Positions 6,081-7,433 of a stretch of 7,433 nt of DNA are shown piece after piece. A program made the position numbers and the translations under genes. Location of the stretch: assembly GCA_026000865.1 (NCBI GenBank), contig BNZF01000057.1, forward strand, positions 1 through 7,433, read 5' to 3'. The stretch's first letter is position 1. Each line of letters begins with the position of its first letter. The DNA is from Clostridia bacterium. GTDB taxonomy: Bacteria > Bacillota > Clostridia > Oscillospirales > Ruminococcaceae. The notes under the pieces were generated by a model, which was given only the letters and a program-made list of their open reading frames with translations, was not told the DNA's origin and did not search any database.

Positions 6081-7186
6081 AATGCCCGAAACGTTCTGCA
6101 TTTTTGTGATAATCAAGCCGTTTTTATAACCATGACTTTCATCCGCAACAAGAAGATTTATGCCCGTTTTTTCAAATTCAATCGCTGTGTCACGCTTTTT
6201 AGAATTTAACATTTTTTCGAGTTTTACTTCCAATTGTTTTCGCTTTTTTTCCAATCGTTTGGTGGTAATTTTGTCGTCAGAGTCTAAAATTGCATCCGTA
6301 ATTACGTCAATTTCATTGCGAATAAATGCAGTCTGTCGCTCCATCGACATCGGAATTTTTTCAAATTGTTCCTGCAACATTATCACGGCATCATAGTCGC
6401 CGAGCGTGAGCCGAGCCATGAATTTGTTGCGGTTTTCTTTCGTGAAATCTTTTTTCGAAGCAACCAAAAGTTTGGCGTTTGGGTACAACTTTTGCCACTC
6501 CAAAGCGGTCTGCCCAACCAACGGTTTGGGGACAACAACAGCGGCTTTGTTAATTAAACCAAGTCGCTTTTTTTCCATAACTGTTGAAATTAATTCAAAA
6601 CTTTTTCCTGCACCAACCACGTGTGCAAACAGCGAATTTCCGCCATATTTCGCCCTTGCAATCGCGTTTAATTGGTGTTCGCGGAGCGAAATCATCGGCG
6701 AAATTCCAGTCAAACTTTGATGACTTCCGTCATATTTTCGAGTCACTAAATTGTTGAATTTTCATTGTAAATTTTGATATATTCCTCCCTTATTTCAGTT
6801 TTTTGCCATAGCCATTCGTTGAATTTTTCGCCTAAAATTCGTGCTTTTTCTTGCACTTTTTGGGTTTATTTGAAGTCAATAACTCTCACCACATTCCCCG
6901 ATTTATTGAGAACCGTACGACCGTGTTCGTCAATTTTATCCTTTTTAATAACACAATCTCGACCGTTTAGCAAGTTCTCAAAAATGTTATATCCGTTCAT
7001 TTTTTCAGTCCCAAAAGTCGATGTCATTTCAACTGAACGTGACGAATAATCGCTGTTTGCGTTCTTGATTTTATACTCGCCAACGTCCGTTCTCTGCAAA
7101 TAAATTCCGTAAGTGTGCTTCGGAATTGTGTCCGCGTCAAATGATTTTGAAAATCTCGCCCCGAATTTGTTCAATTCTTGCCGCAT
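6076..7186 (-). pseudogene. SNF2/DEAD-type helicase fragment of the large mobile-element methylase-helicase kind
   Basis: Read on the - strand, the text follows the big helicase polypeptides of Firmicutes conjugative elements. In order it has T-S-T-F-G-T-E-K-M-N-G-Y, V-L-N-K-S-G, E-K-F-N-E-W-L-W, R-K-Y-D-G-S-H, I-S-L-R-E-H-Q-L-N-A-I-A-R (Q-motif-like region), Walker A H-V-V-G-A-G-K-S-F-E, motif Ia V-V-V-P-K-P-L-V, a charged probable coiled coil, and motif II V-A-D-E-S-H followed by Y-K-N. TAA at 6868-6866 interrupts it, and a lost A in the run at 6762-6759 shifts the frame just before R-K-Y-D-G-S-H. After motif II and the T-K-M-Q-N-V-S-G-I segment it stops at the junction with the kinase, so motifs III-VI and everything beyond are gone. 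The 5' limit is uncertain: ATG 7186-7184 has a strong ribosome binding site, but relatives are much longer upstream. Confidence 0.85.
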
Positions 7187-7433
7187 TTTGTGCTTGCTCC
7201 TCCCTAAAATCTTTTTCGACCGCAAACAAAATCTTGTTTACAATCGAAGTAACGGACGTCAAAAACGCTCCGAAGTTCTCGCAGTTTTCTGTCAGTTTTT
7301 CATATAATTTTTTCTCTGCTATTGCCAAATTATCTGAAAATTTTAAGTTGCTTCCAAGTTCAAATCTTCCCGCAAGCGACAAAGTTACGGCAGAATTATA
7401 CAAACTTCTGAACGCCAAAAAATCCTTTTTGTC
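7137..7433 (-). CDS. Unrecognised protein, C-terminal part, 5' end outside the window
   Basis: An open - strand frame enters at the right edge and ends at TGA 7139-7137, giving about 98 residues. It begins K-K-D-F-L-A-F-R-S-L-Y-N-S-A-V-T-L-S-L-A-G-R-F-E, then is rich in Glu, Lys and Leu with hydrophobic spacing (E-K-K-L-Y-E-K-L-T-E-N; R-E-E-Q-A-Q-N-A-A-R-I-E-Q-I-R), suggesting helices and perhaps a coiled coil. I recognise no family. Its last 50 bases overlap the helicase frame. It may be a separate mobile-element gene upstream of the helicase, or part of one longer polypeptide joined to the helicase by an unseen frameshift; the overlap is longer than usual for a normal gene pair. Confidence 0.5.
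   Translation of the reverse strand, partial: DKKDFLAFRSLYNSAVTLSLAGRFELGSNLKFSDNLAIAEKKLYEKLTENCENFGAFLTSVTSIVNKILFAVEKDFREEQAQNAARIEQIRGEIFKII
7197..7205 (-). promoter_or_regulatory. Shine-Dalgarno-like site upstream of the helicase-frame ATG
   Basis: On the - strand the bases AGGGAGGAG lie ten bases before ATG at 7186-7184, inside the preceding reading frame. It is a strong match and could mark a real internal start for the helicase frame, but it may also be a chance part of the K-D-F-R-E-E codons of the upstream frame. Confidence 0.4.

Noticed and set aside
6160..6720. Plus-strand open frames at 6160-6396 and 6406-6720.
   Set aside because: They are antisense to clear helicase motifs (Walker A and the region up to motif II) on the - strand.
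1..7433. CRISPR array, tRNA, rRNA, riboswitch or rho-independent terminator.
   Set aside because: No regularly spaced repeats, no cloverleaf-like block and no GC hairpin followed by a T run in the short intergenic gaps were seen by eye.
1..7433. A new defence system formed by the hydrolase, GNAT, kinase and helicase genes.
   Set aside because: The helicase belongs to a different block past a breakpoint on the other strand, the rest are common accessory enzymes, and most are disrupted.

Overview
The window looks like an accessory (island-like) region of a Firmicutes genome, most probably a Clostridia member. The evidence is the set of small single-domain enzymes, strong AGGAGG-type ribosome binding sites, very tight spacing on one strand, and a mobile-element helicase of the Firmicutes type at the right end. 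Species cannot be named from the sequence.

Layout. At 2-169 is the tail of a fragmentary IS5-like transposase. From about 170 to 6075 ten genes lie head to tail on the + strand with gaps of 2-34 bases: alpha/beta hydrolase (170-994), DUF1349 protein (1025-1597), carboxymuconolactone-decarboxylase/AhpD-like protein (1613-1917), RsgA-type GTPase (1934-3004), GFA/CENP-V-type zinc protein (3026-3441), pyridoxamine-phosphate-oxidase-like flavoprotein (3438-3854), four-helix membrane protein of unknown function (3889-4383), GNAT acetyltransferase of the YhbS kind (4406-4996), VOC/glyoxalase-like protein (5010-5389), and an APH/choline-kinase-type phosphotransferase (5392 to about 6075). From about 6076 to 7433 the strand, base composition and content change: a - strand SNF2/DEAD-type helicase fragment of the large methylase-helicase kind carried by conjugative elements, preceded by an unrecognised - strand reading frame that runs off the window.

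The striking property is damage. Only the membrane protein and the GNAT gene are open from start to stop. All other genes carry in-frame stops (TGA 722 and 1466; TAG 869, 2506, 3616 and 5324; TAA at 6868-6866 on the - strand) or frameshifts, yet the protein family can be followed through every lesion in another frame. Several lesions have a simple mechanistic reading: gain of one AAGC unit in the kinase, loss of one copy of a 10-base tandem repeat in the AhpD-like gene, and one-base changes in short homopolymers. This is either a real gene graveyard in an island or a contig with a high uncorrected error rate. The sequence alone does not settle which, and the two can be separated with reads.

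Functionally, if the genes were intact they would make a typical assortment of detoxification, modification and resistance-like proteins translated from one polycistronic message. Nothing shows that they form a single pathway, and I do not see a new defence or other undescribed system. The most informative places are the junction near 6070-6080, where two genes on opposite strands are both cut off, and the two repeat-associated frameshifts.
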